DNA of 64,000 bases from CAZKJL01 sp964553135 (GCA_964553135.1 CAZKJL010000001.1:810492-874491); one strand, 5' to 3'; positions 42,441 to 52,126 are shown, numbered from the stretch's first letter. The notes: generated by a model not told the origin, from the sequence alone. A program made the numbers and translations.

Positions 42441-43871
42441 ATGCGCTTTACCAGAATCGTCGCGACCATCGGACCCGCCACCAATTCCATCGAGAAAATC
42501 GAGGAGCTGGCAAAGATGGGGGTCAACATCTGCCGTCTGAACTTCTCGCACGGCGACCACGAGTTCCATGGTCAGACCATCAAGAACATTCGTGCCATCA
42601 ACAAGAAGGGCTACTCGCTCGGCATCATGCTGGACACCAAAGGACCCGAGGTCCGCACGGGTGACGTGAAGGAGCCGCTCAAGATCGAAGCCGGCGACCT
42701 CGTCATGTTCACGCCGCGCGACGTCACGGGTAAGGAGAAGATGAAGACCGTGAAGGTGAACTACCCGCACTTCGCCAAGGACTGCAAAGACGCTCAGTGC
42801 ATCGTCATCGACAACGGCTCCATTGAAATGAAAATCATGAAGATCGAGAAAGACACCGTCGTGGGCAAGGCTCTTGAAAGCGGCAAGATTTCTTCTCGCC
42901 GCCACGTGAACCTCCCCGGTGCCTACATCAGCCTCCCGTCCTTCACGGACAAGGACTGGAAAGACATCAAGTTCGGCATCGAGCAGGATCTCGATTTCTA
43001 CGCCACGTCGTTCGTTCGCACGGGCGAGGACATTCAGGAGCTCCGCGCGTTCCTCCTCAAGCACAAGAATGAGGCGCACATCATCGCCAAGATCGAGACA
43101 CCTCAGGCCGTGGAGAACATCGACGACATCATTCAACACTCCGACGGCATCATGGTCGCCCGCGGTGACCTCGGCTCCGAGGTTCCGTTCGAGGATGTGC
43201 CGCGCATCCAGGACGAGATCGTCATGAAGTGCCGCGTTGCCGGAAAACCCGTCATCGTCGCCACGCACATGCTTGAAAGCATGATCGTGAACCCCACCGC
43301 CACGCGCGCAGAGGTCACGGACATCGCCTACGCCGCCAAGTCTCAGGCCGACAGCACCATGCTCTCGGGTGAGACCGCCGGAGGTCAGTACCCCATGAAG
43401 GCCGTGTCCGCCATGGACAAGGTTCTCAAGGCAAACGAGATGGTCGAGCCCTGCTACGACATGATGGCCGACTGCGGATGTGACTGCGGTCACTCGCACG
43501 TCGACATCGACATGCCTCGCCGTGAGCAAGCTCTCGCTTCGTGCGTTCTTGCCACCAAGCTCCAGGCCGATGCCATTATCGTCATCAGCAAGCACGGGCA
43601 GACCGCACGCGCCGTCAGCAACTGCCGCCCGCTCGTTCCGATCCATGCGTTCACGGACAACGAAGGCTGTCAGCGCCGCATGATGCTCCTGTGGGGAGTC
43701 ATTCCGCACTGCATCAAGTTCTCCGACAACCCGGAGCAGACCATAGCCGCCGCACTCGACCTCATCAAGAAGAAGGGCCTTCTCAAGAAGGGTCAGCACG
43801 CCGTCGCCGTCTCGGACATGAAGAGCGCGGGTGAACGCGTGATGACGATCCAAATCCGCACGATCGCTTAA
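42441..43871 (+). CDS. pyk: Pyruvate kinase
   Basis: A 476-aa glycolytic enzyme making pyruvate and ATP from PEP and ADP. Motifs: RIVATIGPATNS, CRLNFSHGDHEFH, MLDTKGPEVRTG, the metal/PEP site IIAKIETPQAVENID, VARGDLG and MLESM; C-terminal allosteric-type domain from about 345. A short Cys/His insertion (DCGCDCGHSHVDID) near residue 350 is unusual. Full length for the family. A TAGACT box lies about 33 nt upstream, and a strong terminator follows. Confidence 0.95.
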   Translation: MRFTRIVATIGPATNSIEKIEELAKMGVNICRLNFSHGDHEFHGQTIKNIRAINKKGYSLGIMLDTKGPEVRTGDVKEPLKIEAGDLVMFTPRDVTGKEKMKTVKVNYPHFAKDCKDAQCIVIDNGSIEMKIMKIEKDTVVGKALESGKISSRRHVNLPGAYISLPSFTDKDWKDIKFGIEQDLDFYATSFVRTGEDIQELRAFLLKHKNEAHIIAKIETPQAVENIDDIIQHSDGIMVARGDLGSEVPFEDVPRIQDEIVMKCRVAGKPVIVATHMLESMIVNPTATRAEVTDIAYAAKSQADSTMLSGETAGGQYPMKAVSAMDKVLKANEMVEPCYDMMADCGCDCGHSHVDIDMPRREQALASCVLATKLQADAIIVISKHGQTARAVSNCRPLVPIHAFTDNEGCQRRMMLLWGVIPHCIKFSDNPEQTIAAALDLIKKKGLLKKGQHAVAVSDMKSAGERVMTIQIRTIA

Positions 43872-43895
43872 GTCCAACCCACATCAAGACAATTG

Positions 43896-43918
43896 GAGCG
43901 CCTCCGGGCGCTCTTTTT
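43896..43918 (+). terminator. Intrinsic terminator of pyk
   Basis: Stem GAGCGCC/GGCGCTC with a 4-nt loop followed by TTTTT. Confidence 0.85.
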
Positions 43919-43921
43919 GCA

Positions 43922-44323
43922 TCACTCGTTGTACTCGATTCCTCCGATGGAGTTGTCGACTGCCACACCCTTGGCCTCGGCGGCGGCCTCGCCGCGGATG
44001 TACTTGGGACTCTTCGGCTTCAGCATGCTTTCCACCTGCGGATCGTTTTTGAGCGCATCCAGAGACTGTGACTTGGCGATCTGCATGTTTAAGACTTCCT
44101 GCTCCAAGAGCAGCTGACCGCGAGCGTGCTCGAGCGAGCGAAGACGGTAGCCCTTCGTCGCGTTCAGGTTGTGGTGAAACAGGATCAGCAAAGCCAGCAC
44201 GATGATGAGTGTGCCGATGACGACAAGAAGCAGCATGGTGCTGCTGTTCATCAGTCGCCCCAGGGAATACCTGCGTTGCGACGTGAAGGAGGAAAGCGAC
44301 GTTGCTGTCACTGCACTCGACAT
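43922..44323 (-). CDS. FtsL-like single-pass division protein
   Basis: About 133 aa from MSSAVTATS. N-terminal cytoplasmic tail, one membrane helix (about 29-52, TMLLLVVIGTLIIVLALLIL) and a short coiled-coil-like exterior segment (YRLRSLEHARGQLLLEQEVL). It follows rsmH by 4 nt on the same strand, the position of ftsL in the division and cell wall cluster. FtsL sequences diverge widely, so the call rests on topology and context. Confidence 0.65.
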   Translation of the reverse strand: MSSAVTATSLSSFTSQRRYSLGRLMNSSTMLLLVVIGTLIIVLALLILFHHNLNATKGYRLRSLEHARGQLLLEQEVLNMQIAKSQSLDALKNDPQVESMLKPKSPKYIRGEAAAEAKGVAVDNSIGGIEYNE

Positions 44324-44327
44324 AAGT

Positions 44328-45257
44328 TTAGGAGCGGAGGTGATTATACAGAGACACGCGTCGAATTGCACGAAGTCTTGCGGAGCGTGAGCGCGGATTC
44401 AGTTTCTGTTCCTCGTCACTCGGTTCGACGGACTTCTTCGTGAGTAGTTCAAACTCGGCGGGAGTCGTTTCCCGGCCCGTGATGGGATCCTTCGCTGCCG
44501 TTGAAAGGCTCTTGAAGGTCTGTTTGACGAGCCGATCCTCGAGTGAGTGATAGCTGATGACGCCGAACCGGCCGTCGACTTTGAGAAGCCGGGGCGCAAC
44601 GCCGAGCAGATGCTTCAGTACCCCCATTTCGTCATTGACGGCGATGCGCAGCGCCTGGAATACCTGAGGCAAGTGCTTGCTCGCATCGTGTTTGTACACG
44701 TCCTTCGTCGCCGCGACCAAGTCGTCACTCTTGAGCAGTGAACCGGCCGAGCGACGCTCCACGATGACGTCGGCCAGACGATGCGGCCGCGGGAGCTCAC
44801 CGTACTCAGCAAAAATGTCACGGATCTTGTCGCGATCGAGCGACGACAGGAGCATCGATGCCGACATTCCCGTGCCGCGATCGAAGCGCATGTCGAGCGG
44901 TGCTCCTTCGCGGAAGGAAAATCCGCGCGCCACGTCGTCGATGTGCGGCGAACTCAAGCCCAAGTCGGCGATGATGATGTCGAACTCGCGTGCATCTTCG
45001 GGCAAGCAGTCCGGAAGCGCGCCGAAATTGGAGTGCACCAGCGTCGCGTTTGGAAACGAGGTGAGACGTGCTTTCGCTTTTTGCAAATTTTCAGCATCGG
45101 CATCCAGCGCGACGAGCTTTCCTCTTGGGCCGACTTCGTTCAAAAAGCTTTCGCTGTGACCCCCGAGTCCGAGTGTGACATCGAGCACCGCATCGCCCGG
45201 CATCGGAGCCAGGAGATCGATACAGCCTTGAAGGAGAACCGAGATGTGACCGCCCAT
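44328..45257 (-). CDS. rsmH: 16S rRNA (cytosine-1402-N4)-methyltransferase
   Basis: A 309-aa SAM-dependent enzyme (MraW). Motifs: MGGHISVLLQGCIDLL at the start, LDVTLGLGGHSESFL, IIADLGLSSPHID, FSFREGAPLDMRFD and VISYHSLEDRLVKQTF. The ATG at 45257 is chosen because the conserved N-terminus begins there and TACAGT lies 7 nt upstream; the ORF to 45335 is rejected. It leads a unit with the ftsL-like gene. Confidence 0.95.
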   Translation of the reverse strand: MGGHISVLLQGCIDLLAPMPGDAVLDVTLGLGGHSESFLNEVGPRGKLVALDADAENLQKAKARLTSFPNATLVHSNFGALPDCLPEDAREFDIIIADLGLSSPHIDDVARGFSFREGAPLDMRFDRGTGMSASMLLSSLDRDKIRDIFAEYGELPRPHRLADVIVERRSAGSLLKSDDLVAATKDVYKHDASKHLPQVFQALRIAVNDEMGVLKHLLGVAPRLLKVDGRFGVISYHSLEDRLVKQTFKSLSTAAKDPITGRETTPAEFELLTKKSVEPSDEEQKLNPRSRSARLRAIRRVSLYNHLRS

Positions 45258-45345
45258 GGAGGCTACTGTACTGAGCAGCTGCTTTTCCGCAATGAATAGA
45301 CCTTGCCGCTCGGCTGAAAGAGTATCGATGTACACATTATTTGTT

Positions 45346-46491
45346 CTATCTCAGCACTGTCTGAAATACTTTGTACAAATCCCCTGCCCTGGCATCGACA
45401 TCGAAGCGCTTTTCTCCATCGATGATCGCCTGCTCCCCCAGTCTTTTTCGGAGTGCCGCATCCTTCAGCGTGAGTCGAACGACGCGCTTGAAATCCTCCA
45501 CGTCTCCTGCCTTGAATGTAAGTCCCACTTTGCCGTCCGTAACCACGGATTTGAGACCCGGAGCATCGCTCGCCACGACACAGCTTCCGAGCAACATTCC
45601 CTCGGCGGCCACAAGACCGAAGCCCTCCAAGATGGACGGCACCACGATCACCGTAGCCTGCGCCATTTCACGGAAGCGGTAGGGGTTGTGCACGTACCCG
45701 AGCTGCGTGACGCGATCGGCGATGCGCTTGGACCCGATGAAACGATCGATGACGCGCCCCATGAAGTTGGCGCCCACGAGTCGAAGCTTCAGTGCCGGAA
45801 ACTCCGTGGAGAGCTCGGCAAAAGTCCTAAGGAGCGTCATGATGCCCTTTCTGCGCTCCAGTCGGCCGACGAACAGAATGACGTCATCAAGCCTGGGCAG
45901 GCCCCTGAACTTCAAAAGTTCGTGTGTCGGAACGGGATTTTCGATGACACTGACCTTGGACGCAGGCACTCCATACGTACGAATGATCTCATCGGCGGTA
46001 TCGCTCGAGACGCAGGTGACAGCATCGGCGACCATGTACGTTCGGCGCTCAAGGCGGGCCATGAATGATTTGCTGATTCTCTTCAGGATCGTCGAACCGA
46101 AGACGTACCGGACTTCCTGCATGTACGTGTGGTGCGACGTTGCGACCACCGGACAACCGGGCTTCCTGAGAAGAAATGCGCCACCCGAACCTGCGTGCAC
46201 ATGGATGAGGTCCAACTTCTCCCGTCGCACGATACCGCGAATGGCAAAGTGCATACACAGCGAAAACAGAGGGCACCCGAGACTGCGGTTGAAGCGCATG
46301 CGCCCCCACAGCGGAACCTTCACATTCGATCCGTTCGACGGTGATATGACGACGAATTCATCACTCGGGAACAGCTTCCGAAGCGACTCGACGTACGTCG
46401 TGGCAAGCACGCCCAAACCCCCGATGGGAGGGCTGAAATCATAGGTGAGGACACCGATGCGGCGACCGGCGGAGGTGTTCTGAGGGCTCAT
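45346..46491 (-). CDS. GT4-family glycosyltransferase
   Basis: A 381-aa GT-B enzyme transferring a sugar from a nucleotide donor, probably for envelope glycans or glycolipids. N-terminal Rossmann with the glycine-rich start VLTYDFSPPIGGLGV. Donor domain with ILFVGRLERRKGI and the EGFGLVAAEGM motif (E-x7-E type) near residue 310. The start at 46491 (MSPQNT) is chosen from the domain start; minus-strand TGC-TACGAT lies about 19 nt upstream. Acceptor unknown. Confidence 0.85.
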   Translation of the reverse strand: MSPQNTSAGRRIGVLTYDFSPPIGGLGVLATTYVESLRKLFPSDEFVVISPSNGSNVKVPLWGRMRFNRSLGCPLFSLCMHFAIRGIVRREKLDLIHVHAGSGGAFLLRKPGCPVVATSHHTYMQEVRYVFGSTILKRISKSFMARLERRTYMVADAVTCVSSDTADEIIRTYGVPASKVSVIENPVPTHELLKFRGLPRLDDVILFVGRLERRKGIMTLLRTFAELSTEFPALKLRLVGANFMGRVIDRFIGSKRIADRVTQLGYVHNPYRFREMAQATVIVVPSILEGFGLVAAEGMLLGSCVVASDAPGLKSVVTDGKVGLTFKAGDVEDFKRVVRLTLKDAALRKRLGEQAIIDGEKRFDVDARAGDLYKVFQTVLR

Positions 46492-46548
46492 GGAGTCTGA
46501 TGGACGCCAATCGTAGCAGAATGGCTTCCCAATGGGCTGGAGCTGCCA

Positions 46549-46581
46549 TTGACACATTTTAATATAGTGATAAAATATCAC
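46549..46581 (+). promoter_or_regulatory. Promoter with overlapping palindrome upstream of the L,D-transpeptidase-like gene
   Basis: Consensus -35 TTGACA (46549-46554), 16-nt spacer, -10 TAAAAT (46571-46576). The -10 lies inside the dyad GTGATA-AAA-TATCAC (46567-46581), a likely repressor site. The TTG of the -35 had been an apparent in-frame start codon. Confidence 0.6.
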
Positions 46582-46584
46582 ACT

Positions 46585-47202
46585 TTGATACGGAACCTCA
46601 CTGCCTTCCGGCTGTCCGTCGCGTTCCTCGTGGGCGCCTCGTTCCTACCCCAAGCCCATGCCCTGGGCTTCAATCTTCTGCCCTTTGAGGTGCCGGAAAC
46701 TCCGTACGCCGAGTGGCAGACGATGCCCGGAGATTCTCTTGTGGTGGATACCGAAGGAAACGTGGGGTACCTGATTCACGAGGATGGCGGATACACATCA
46801 TTCCCGGTCGCAACCGGACAACGCCGAGTCGTCCGTTACATCGGCAGAACCTACAACGCCAAAACGCCTACGCGCAGCTGGGTATCTCTTTCCAAAGAAG
46901 TGAAGGGCGACCGCACCACGTTCGGCAAAGAGGGAACGTTCCTGCGCCTCTACGACGACGGTGAGCAATCGCCGTACGGCATTCACTCCCACAAGTCTGC
47001 GGACAAGATGGTGTCGAGTGAGCCGGAGGAGCGCTACCGCAGCATGGGATGCGTCATCGTGGCGCAGAACGTCCTGGATAACATCGTCGCCACATTCGAG
47101 ATGAACGGTGAGCGCCTGAATGTCGTCACCACCTACGGTTTCGAGGGAGCGCCGGTGAACTACGCCACGCTCAAAGAACGGATCGATCAAAATAAACTGT
47201 AA
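46585..47202 (+). CDS. Exported L,D-transpeptidase (YkuD-like) protein
   Basis: About 205 aa from a TTG at 46585, which gives a perfect signal peptide (MIRNLTAFRLSVAFLVG, cleavage after QAHA). The YkuD-type catalytic region is present: YGIHSH with the His, and RSMGCVIV with the nucleophilic Cys, in the order His...Ser-x-Gly-Cys. The domain is short and the residues after Cys differ from the usual GCIR/GCVR (GCVIV, no Arg). Likely cross-links peptidoglycan or attaches proteins to it. The -10 box ends 8 nt before the TTG. Confidence 0.75.
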   Translation: MIRNLTAFRLSVAFLVGASFLPQAHALGFNLLPFEVPETPYAEWQTMPGDSLVVDTEGNVGYLIHEDGGYTSFPVATGQRRVVRYIGRTYNAKTPTRSWVSLSKEVKGDRTTFGKEGTFLRLYDDGEQSPYGIHSHKSADKMVSSEPEERYRSMGCVIVAQNVLDNIVATFEMNGERLNVVTTYGFEGAPVNYATLKERIDQNKL

Positions 47203-47235
47203 GTACCGGCCTCTTTCGGTATACTTCCCCGGCAC

Positions 47236-47437
<202 letters not shown>

Positions 47438-47470
47438 CTTTCGCGACAGCGTTAAAAATTAATACACCAA

Positions 47471-48670
47471 TCAGGCAACGACCCCTGCATGGTTTTTTAT
47501 AGAGAGCCTGTACAACGCCTCCAGCTTCTTCGTTGTCTTCGTGATGCAGAATTTTTTCGCGAGCGACGCGGAAGACCTGCCCATCTTTGACGTGAGTGCG
47601 GGATCGCCGAGAAGTCTCAGTATGTGATCGGCGAGCTGCTTGTGACTCTTCGCCCTCGACAAGAAGCCGTTCGTCGTCACGAGGTCGATCATCCCCGCCT
47701 CCTTCACGCCGACGATGGGCAATCCGTGAATCATGGCCTCCAGGACCGCCATCGGCTGATTCTCCGAACGACTCGCCGTGGCAAACAAATCACCGAGACT
47801 GATGATGCCCGAGGAGACGAGCTCCTCGTGCGACATGCTGCCCGCAAAGACGACGCTGCGCTCGATTTTCAATTTCTTCGAGAGCGCAACGAGCGACTTG
47901 CGCATCGCGCCGTCGCCGATGATGAGAAGACTCACATCGTTCTTGGCCTTGCACACGCGAGCGAACGACCGCAGCAAATCGTCGATCGATTTCTCTTTGG
48001 CCAGTCTGCCGAAGTGCAGGACGACGTGCTTCTTCAGTCCATAGACTTCTCGCAATGCATCTTTCTTCGCGGCGGAGAGTTTCCTGACCTTCGTGAGATG
48101 AATGCCGTTCGGGAGGTACGTGAAGTGCCTGTCATAGCCCGAGTCCTTCAGCCCCTGAATGAGCATCTTCGACGGGGCCAAGCGCAAATCGCACGCATCG
48201 TAGAGCGTCTTGATCATGTAGATGCCGACGGTCGTCATCTGCTTGTTGAAAAACTTGTATCCCGGAATCACGCTGAGCGAAGCCGAGTTGCCGTGGGTAA
48301 TGAAAATGTGATTCGTTCCGACGAGCGGCACGTCGAATTTCTCGGCGGCAAGATGCGCACTCAAGCCCAAGCCCCACGGCGTATGAAAATGAATGATGTC
48401 GGGCTTGAATGCCTTGAGCTTTGCGATGGAACCGGGACGAAGCGTGAAGCCGATGCGATATCCGCCGTGCATGCCCGTCGGCATGGAAGGGACGTACGCC
48501 ACCTTGATTCTGTCCCGTTTGAAGGGAAGCTTGGCGGGTTTGGCCTGCTTCGGCACCACGAACAGCACGTTGTGCCCGAGACGAGCGAGTTCCGTCGCGG
48601 AGTTCATGGCCGAGGAAACGACTCCGTCGCGTTGCGGATAAAAGTTATCGGTGAAGAATGCGATGTTCAT
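47471..48670 (-). CDS. GT4-family glycosyltransferase
   Basis: A 399-aa GT-B glycosyltransferase beginning MNIAFFTDNFYPQRDGV. Conserved parts: HFHTPWGLGLSAHLAA, THGNSA, VLHFGRLAKEKSI in the donor domain and SENQPMAVLEAM (E-x7-E). Similar to glycolipid mannosyl- or glucosyltransferases (PimB/MgdA-like); substrate not assignable. The start overlaps the DedA stop by ATGA, so it is coupled. The long N-terminal ORF extension to 49036 is the antisense shadow of dedA. Confidence 0.85.
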   Translation of the reverse strand: MNIAFFTDNFYPQRDGVVSSAMNSATELARLGHNVLFVVPKQAKPAKLPFKRDRIKVAYVPSMPTGMHGGYRIGFTLRPGSIAKLKAFKPDIIHFHTPWGLGLSAHLAAEKFDVPLVGTNHIFITHGNSASLSVIPGYKFFNKQMTTVGIYMIKTLYDACDLRLAPSKMLIQGLKDSGYDRHFTYLPNGIHLTKVRKLSAAKKDALREVYGLKKHVVLHFGRLAKEKSIDDLLRSFARVCKAKNDVSLLIIGDGAMRKSLVALSKKLKIERSVVFAGSMSHEELVSSGIISLGDLFATASRSENQPMAVLEAMIHGLPIVGVKEAGMIDLVTTNGFLSRAKSHKQLADHILRLLGDPALTSKMGRSSASLAKKFCITKTTKKLEALYRLSIKNHAGVVA

Positions 48671-49239
48671 GACTCGGACGGTAGTTCCTTGCGGACGAAT
48701 TTGGAAAATGCGACGAGACCGGCGATCACCAGCACGACGCCGACGGCAATGACGATTTGCGCGTTCACGATGTACGTTCCGATGACTTCGTACGACTCGC
48801 CGAAGTAGTAACCGACCGCCATGAGAACGGCGTACTGCAGCGTGGTCGCGACCAGCGCACTCACGACGAAGGAACGAATGGGCACCTTGGCCAGACCCGC
48901 GCTGATGAGCAGCGGGAAGCTGAGTCCGTACGACCACTTGGCGAGCATCATCGCTTTGAACGTGTGCTCGTGCCACAAGCGATTCATGCCTGCCATGCGC
49001 TTGCCGAGCTTCGTGACGGCAAACTTCGGATGCCACAACTTACCGACGTAGTACGAAGCAACGTCACGCACGACGTCGGCGAACATGAGAATGCCGAACG
49101 ACGGAAGCAGCTTGATGAATCCCGCGGAGACCAGAAAACCCACCATGACGGAAAGAATCGGCCCCTCCAGGAACGCTATCGGAAACAGCACCGCATAACG
49201 GTACGTTTCGAGAACGGAGAGGAGGTACGCCTGCGTCAT
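48667..49239 (-). CDS. DedA/VTT-family membrane protein
   Basis: A 190-aa polytopic protein. Features: LEGPILSVMVGFLVSAGFI (the conserved re-entrant segment), FADVVRDVASYYVGK, the basic motif and FPLLISAGLAKVPIRSFV. DedA proteins are linked to lipid flipping and envelope homeostasis. It is translationally coupled to a glycolipid-type glycosyltransferase, suggesting a joint role in membrane lipid handling. Confidence 0.8.
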   Translation of the reverse strand: MTQAYLLSVLETYRYAVLFPIAFLEGPILSVMVGFLVSAGFIKLLPSFGILMFADVVRDVASYYVGKLWHPKFAVTKLGKRMAGMNRLWHEHTFKAMMLAKWSYGLSFPLLISAGLAKVPIRSFVVSALVATTLQYAVLMAVGYYFGESYEVIGTYIVNAQIVIAVGVVLVIAGLVAFSKFVRKELPSES

Positions 49240-49261
49240 CGTGGAGACATCATATCAGGCC

Positions 49262-51754
49262 TCAGCGCTTGATGATGCGCGACTTCGCCCACTTGAGCGT
49301 CTCGAACACGACGAACGCCACGATCGTGGCACCGATCATTTCCTCCCACAGAATCATCGGAATCGGCTTCACCGAGAAGAACGGTCCGACGGGCGTGACC
49401 AAGAGCAGGAAGTGGAGTGCGGCCGAAACCCCGATGGCCAGCAGCAGCCACTTGTTGCCGAACGGTGAGCGCAAGAATGCGGGGCCCTGCGTGCGCGTGG
49501 AAAGCGCAAGACACAGCTGGAAGAAAATCGTTGTGGTGAGCGCCATGGTTCTGGCAAGGATAATATCGTCGTGGAAATGATGCAGGGCGAGCTTGAAGAG
49601 CCCGAGCGAGAGGATCATGTTGAGAATTCCGGCGACGACGAGCAAGAACCACTCGCCGTGGAAAATTCCTTCCGTCTGCTTGCGTGGCGGGCGGTTCATG
49701 ATGCCTTGCTCGCCTTCCTCGGCCGCGAGGGCGAGTGCGGGGAAACTGTCCGTCACGAGGTTGACCCACAGAATGTGCAGCGGGAGAAGCGGCAACGGCA
49801 TCCCGACGAGCAATGCGCCGCTCACCGTCAGCACCTCTCCCAAGTTGCTGCGCATGAGGAAGATGACGAACTTCTTGATGTTGTCGTAAATGCGGCGGCC
49901 TTCCGCGATGGCGGCGACGATGGTGGCGTAGTTGTCGTCGGTGAGCACCATGGCTGCGGCCTCGCGGGCGATGTCCGTACCCTGGAGTCCCATGCCCACG
50001 CCGACGTGTGCGCGCTTCAGCGCGGGCGCGTCGTTGACTCCGTCTCCGCTCATGGAAACGATTTCACCCATTTCCTGAAGTGCCTGCAGAATGGCGACCT
50101 TGTGCGTGGGCTGGACGCGCGCAAAAACCGATACCGTGCGAAGCTTGTGCTTCAATTCGTCGGTGTCCATGGCATCGAGCTCCGCACCCGTGAGGGCCGC
50201 GCTCGTTTGAATGCCGACGCTCTCGGCGATGGTGCGAGCCGTGGCCGGGTGATCTCCGGTAATCATGATGGTACGAATGCCCGCCCGGCGAGCCAGTTGG
50301 ATGGCCTCTTTCACTCCTTGGCGAGGCGGATCCATCATGGCGAGCAAGCCGATGCCCTTGGGGCCGCTGCCGTTGTCGACCGCGATGCCGAGTACGCGCA
50401 GGCCCTTGAGCGAAAAGGCTTCGCTCTGCTTGAGCATTTCTTCGCGCTGATGCTCCGGAATGTGTTTGGCGATGACCTCGGGCGCACCCTTCCAGTACTT
50501 CGTCTGCTCGTCGCCGCGCTGGTGCGTCGTCACCATGTACTTGGCCTCGGAGGTGAACGGCACGTCTTCCTCCAGAATCGGCAGGCGCTCCACTCCTTCC
50601 TCCTCTGCGAATTTGAGAAGTGCGATTTCGGTGGGGTCTCCGATGTCGGGAAGTTCCGCGCGATTACACGACGCAGCGGCACGAATGAGAAGCTTCTTGT
50701 CCCCGTCCGGAAACGTCCATGCATCGGTGACGCGCATGCGGTTCTCGGTCATGGTGCCGGTTTTGTCGGCACAGATCACGGTGACGTTGCCGAGCGTTTC
50801 CACCGCATCCAGGCGACGGACGAGCGCGTGCTTGCCGATCATCCGCTGTACGCCGATGGCCAGACAAATGGTGACGATGGCGGGAAGACCCTCCGGAACG
50901 GCGGCCACGGCCAAGCTCACGGCGGTGAAGAAAATTTCCACGGGCTCCATGCCTTTCACGAGTCCGATGACGAAGATGACGACGCACAGAATGAGCACCA
51001 GAATGCCGATGCGCGAACCGGCTCGTTTGAGTTCCAGCTGAAGCGGCGTCGGCGGCGGCTTCAATTCCATGACCATGGACGTGATCTTCCCGATCTCGCT
51101 CTTGAGCCCGGTGGCGGTGACGACCGCCTCGGCCGAGCCGCGCGTGATGAGCGTGCCGGCGTGCAGCATGCCGGAGCTGAACGTGGATCCCTTTTCGATG
51201 TGTTCCTCGGCAAACTTCGCAACGGGCACCGATTCTCCCGTCAGACTGGATTCGTCGGCTTCGGCGGAAGAGGAAGCCACGATGCGCGCATCGGCGCTGA
51301 CGCGGTCTCCCGCTTCCACGAGCATGAGATCGCCGGGTACGAGTTCACGCGCAGGAACGATGATCACCGTACCGCCGCGACGAACTTTCACATGGGGAGC
51401 ACTGAGCTTGTTCAGCAGTGCGATGGCGTTTTCCGCTCGCCACTCTTGCACGAAGCCCAACATGGCGTTGATGATGACAATGGCGAAAATGACGCTCGCG
51501 TTGATGAGCTCATGCTGGTTGATGGAACCCGAATGCAGCAGCGGCACCAAAAGAGAGATGCCGACGGCTCCCATCAGGATGTACACCATCACATCCTGAA
51601 ATTGTCCCAGGAAGATTTTCCAGAGCGGCTCTCTGCGTTCGGGAATCTCGTTGTAACCGTGTTCGGCGTACGCTTTTTGGAGCGAATCACCGGAGAGCCC
51701 GTGCTCGCTTGCACCGAGTGACTTCAAAATCTTCAGGCGATGGATTGCGACCAT
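49262..51754 (-). CDS. P-type (type II) cation-transporting ATPase
   Basis: An 830-aa SERCA/PMCA-like pump. N-terminal cation-ATPase domain (LSGDSLQKAYAEHGYNEIPE), actuator with SLTGESVPV, membrane helix with PEGLPA near 284, phosphorylation site DKTGTMT near 330, KGAPE nucleotide-binding site, MVTGDH-like ITGDHPATA, and GDGVNDAPAL. Ca2+ is the likeliest ion from PEGLP and similarity to bacterial type II pumps; Na+ or Mn2+ cannot be excluded. TATCTT lies 15 nt before the ATG. Divergent from cutA across 45 bp. Confidence 0.9.
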   Translation of the reverse strand: MVAIHRLKILKSLGASEHGLSGDSLQKAYAEHGYNEIPERREPLWKIFLGQFQDVMVYILMGAVGISLLVPLLHSGSINQHELINASVIFAIVIINAMLGFVQEWRAENAIALLNKLSAPHVKVRRGGTVIIVPARELVPGDLMLVEAGDRVSADARIVASSSAEADESSLTGESVPVAKFAEEHIEKGSTFSSGMLHAGTLITRGSAEAVVTATGLKSEIGKITSMVMELKPPPTPLQLELKRAGSRIGILVLILCVVIFVIGLVKGMEPVEIFFTAVSLAVAAVPEGLPAIVTICLAIGVQRMIGKHALVRRLDAVETLGNVTVICADKTGTMTENRMRVTDAWTFPDGDKKLLIRAAASCNRAELPDIGDPTEIALLKFAEEEGVERLPILEEDVPFTSEAKYMVTTHQRGDEQTKYWKGAPEVIAKHIPEHQREEMLKQSEAFSLKGLRVLGIAVDNGSGPKGIGLLAMMDPPRQGVKEAIQLARRAGIRTIMITGDHPATARTIAESVGIQTSAALTGAELDAMDTDELKHKLRTVSVFARVQPTHKVAILQALQEMGEIVSMSGDGVNDAPALKRAHVGVGMGLQGTDIAREAAAMVLTDDNYATIVAAIAEGRRIYDNIKKFVIFLMRSNLGEVLTVSGALLVGMPLPLLPLHILWVNLVTDSFPALALAAEEGEQGIMNRPPRKQTEGIFHGEWFLLVVAGILNMILSLGLFKLALHHFHDDIILARTMALTTTIFFQLCLALSTRTQGPAFLRSPFGNKWLLLAIGVSAALHFLLLVTPVGPFFSVKPIPMILWEEMIGATIVAFVVFETLKWAKSRIIKR

Positions 51755-51799
51755 GCGTCAGGGTGGAGAAAGATACCCGCGCACTCTACCATACCATCC

Positions 51800-52126
51800 A
51801 TGACTCGCCCCAAATGTTGTTGCATGGCGTACGTGACCGTTCCCACGAAGGCCGTCGCCGCGACAGTGGCTCGATCAGCGGTCGAAAGCAAGCTCGCCGC
51901 TTGCTCGAACGTTCTCGGACCCGTGACATCGACCTATCGTTGGAACGGAAAGATCGAGCATTCAAAAGAGTTCGTTCTCTTGCTGAAAACGACCGAGGCA
52001 AACTATGGCGATCTTCAAAAATTGATCCTCGAACATCATCCGTACGAGAACCCGTGCGTCATCCGCATCGATATCGCCGACGGAAGCCCCGCATATTTGA
52101 ATTGGATCGCGCAGTCCGTGCTGTAG
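51800..52126 (+). CDS. cutA: CutA divalent-cation tolerance protein
   Basis: A 108-aa trimeric CutA1-like protein. Conserved LAACSNVLGPVTSTYRWNG and EFVLLLKTT, then PYENPCVIRIDI and the C-terminal YLNWI. ATG at 51800 is preferred (TACCAT 7 nt upstream); Met at 51824 is possible. The N-terminal CCC is unusual. Divergent from a cation P-type ATPase, which fits a role in metal homeostasis, although the CutA mechanism is debated. tRNA-Ser follows 10 nt after the stop. Confidence 0.88.
   Translation: MTRPKCCCMAYVTVPTKAVAATVARSAVESKLAACSNVLGPVTSTYRWNGKIEHSKEFVLLLKTTEANYGDLQKLILEHHPYENPCVIRIDIADGSPAYLNWIAQSVL

Noticed and set aside
42375..43877. 500-codon minus-strand ORF opposite pyruvate kinase
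   Set aside because: Shadow of pyk; His/Asp/Val-rich composition typical of reversed codons.
46549..46584. TTG at 46549 as the start of the L,D-transpeptidase-like gene
   Set aside because: That TTG is part of a consensus -35 (TTGACA), and the added residues would spoil the signal peptide.
47471..49036. 521-residue version of the GT4 enzyme starting at 49036
   Set aside because: The N-terminal part is antisense-like over dedA; the family start is at 48670 with an ATGA overlap.
49571..51721. Long + strand ORF (716 codons) opposite the P-type ATPase
   Set aside because: Antisense shadow; composition dominated by Arg, His, Gly and Val, no motif, while the minus strand carries a complete ATPase.
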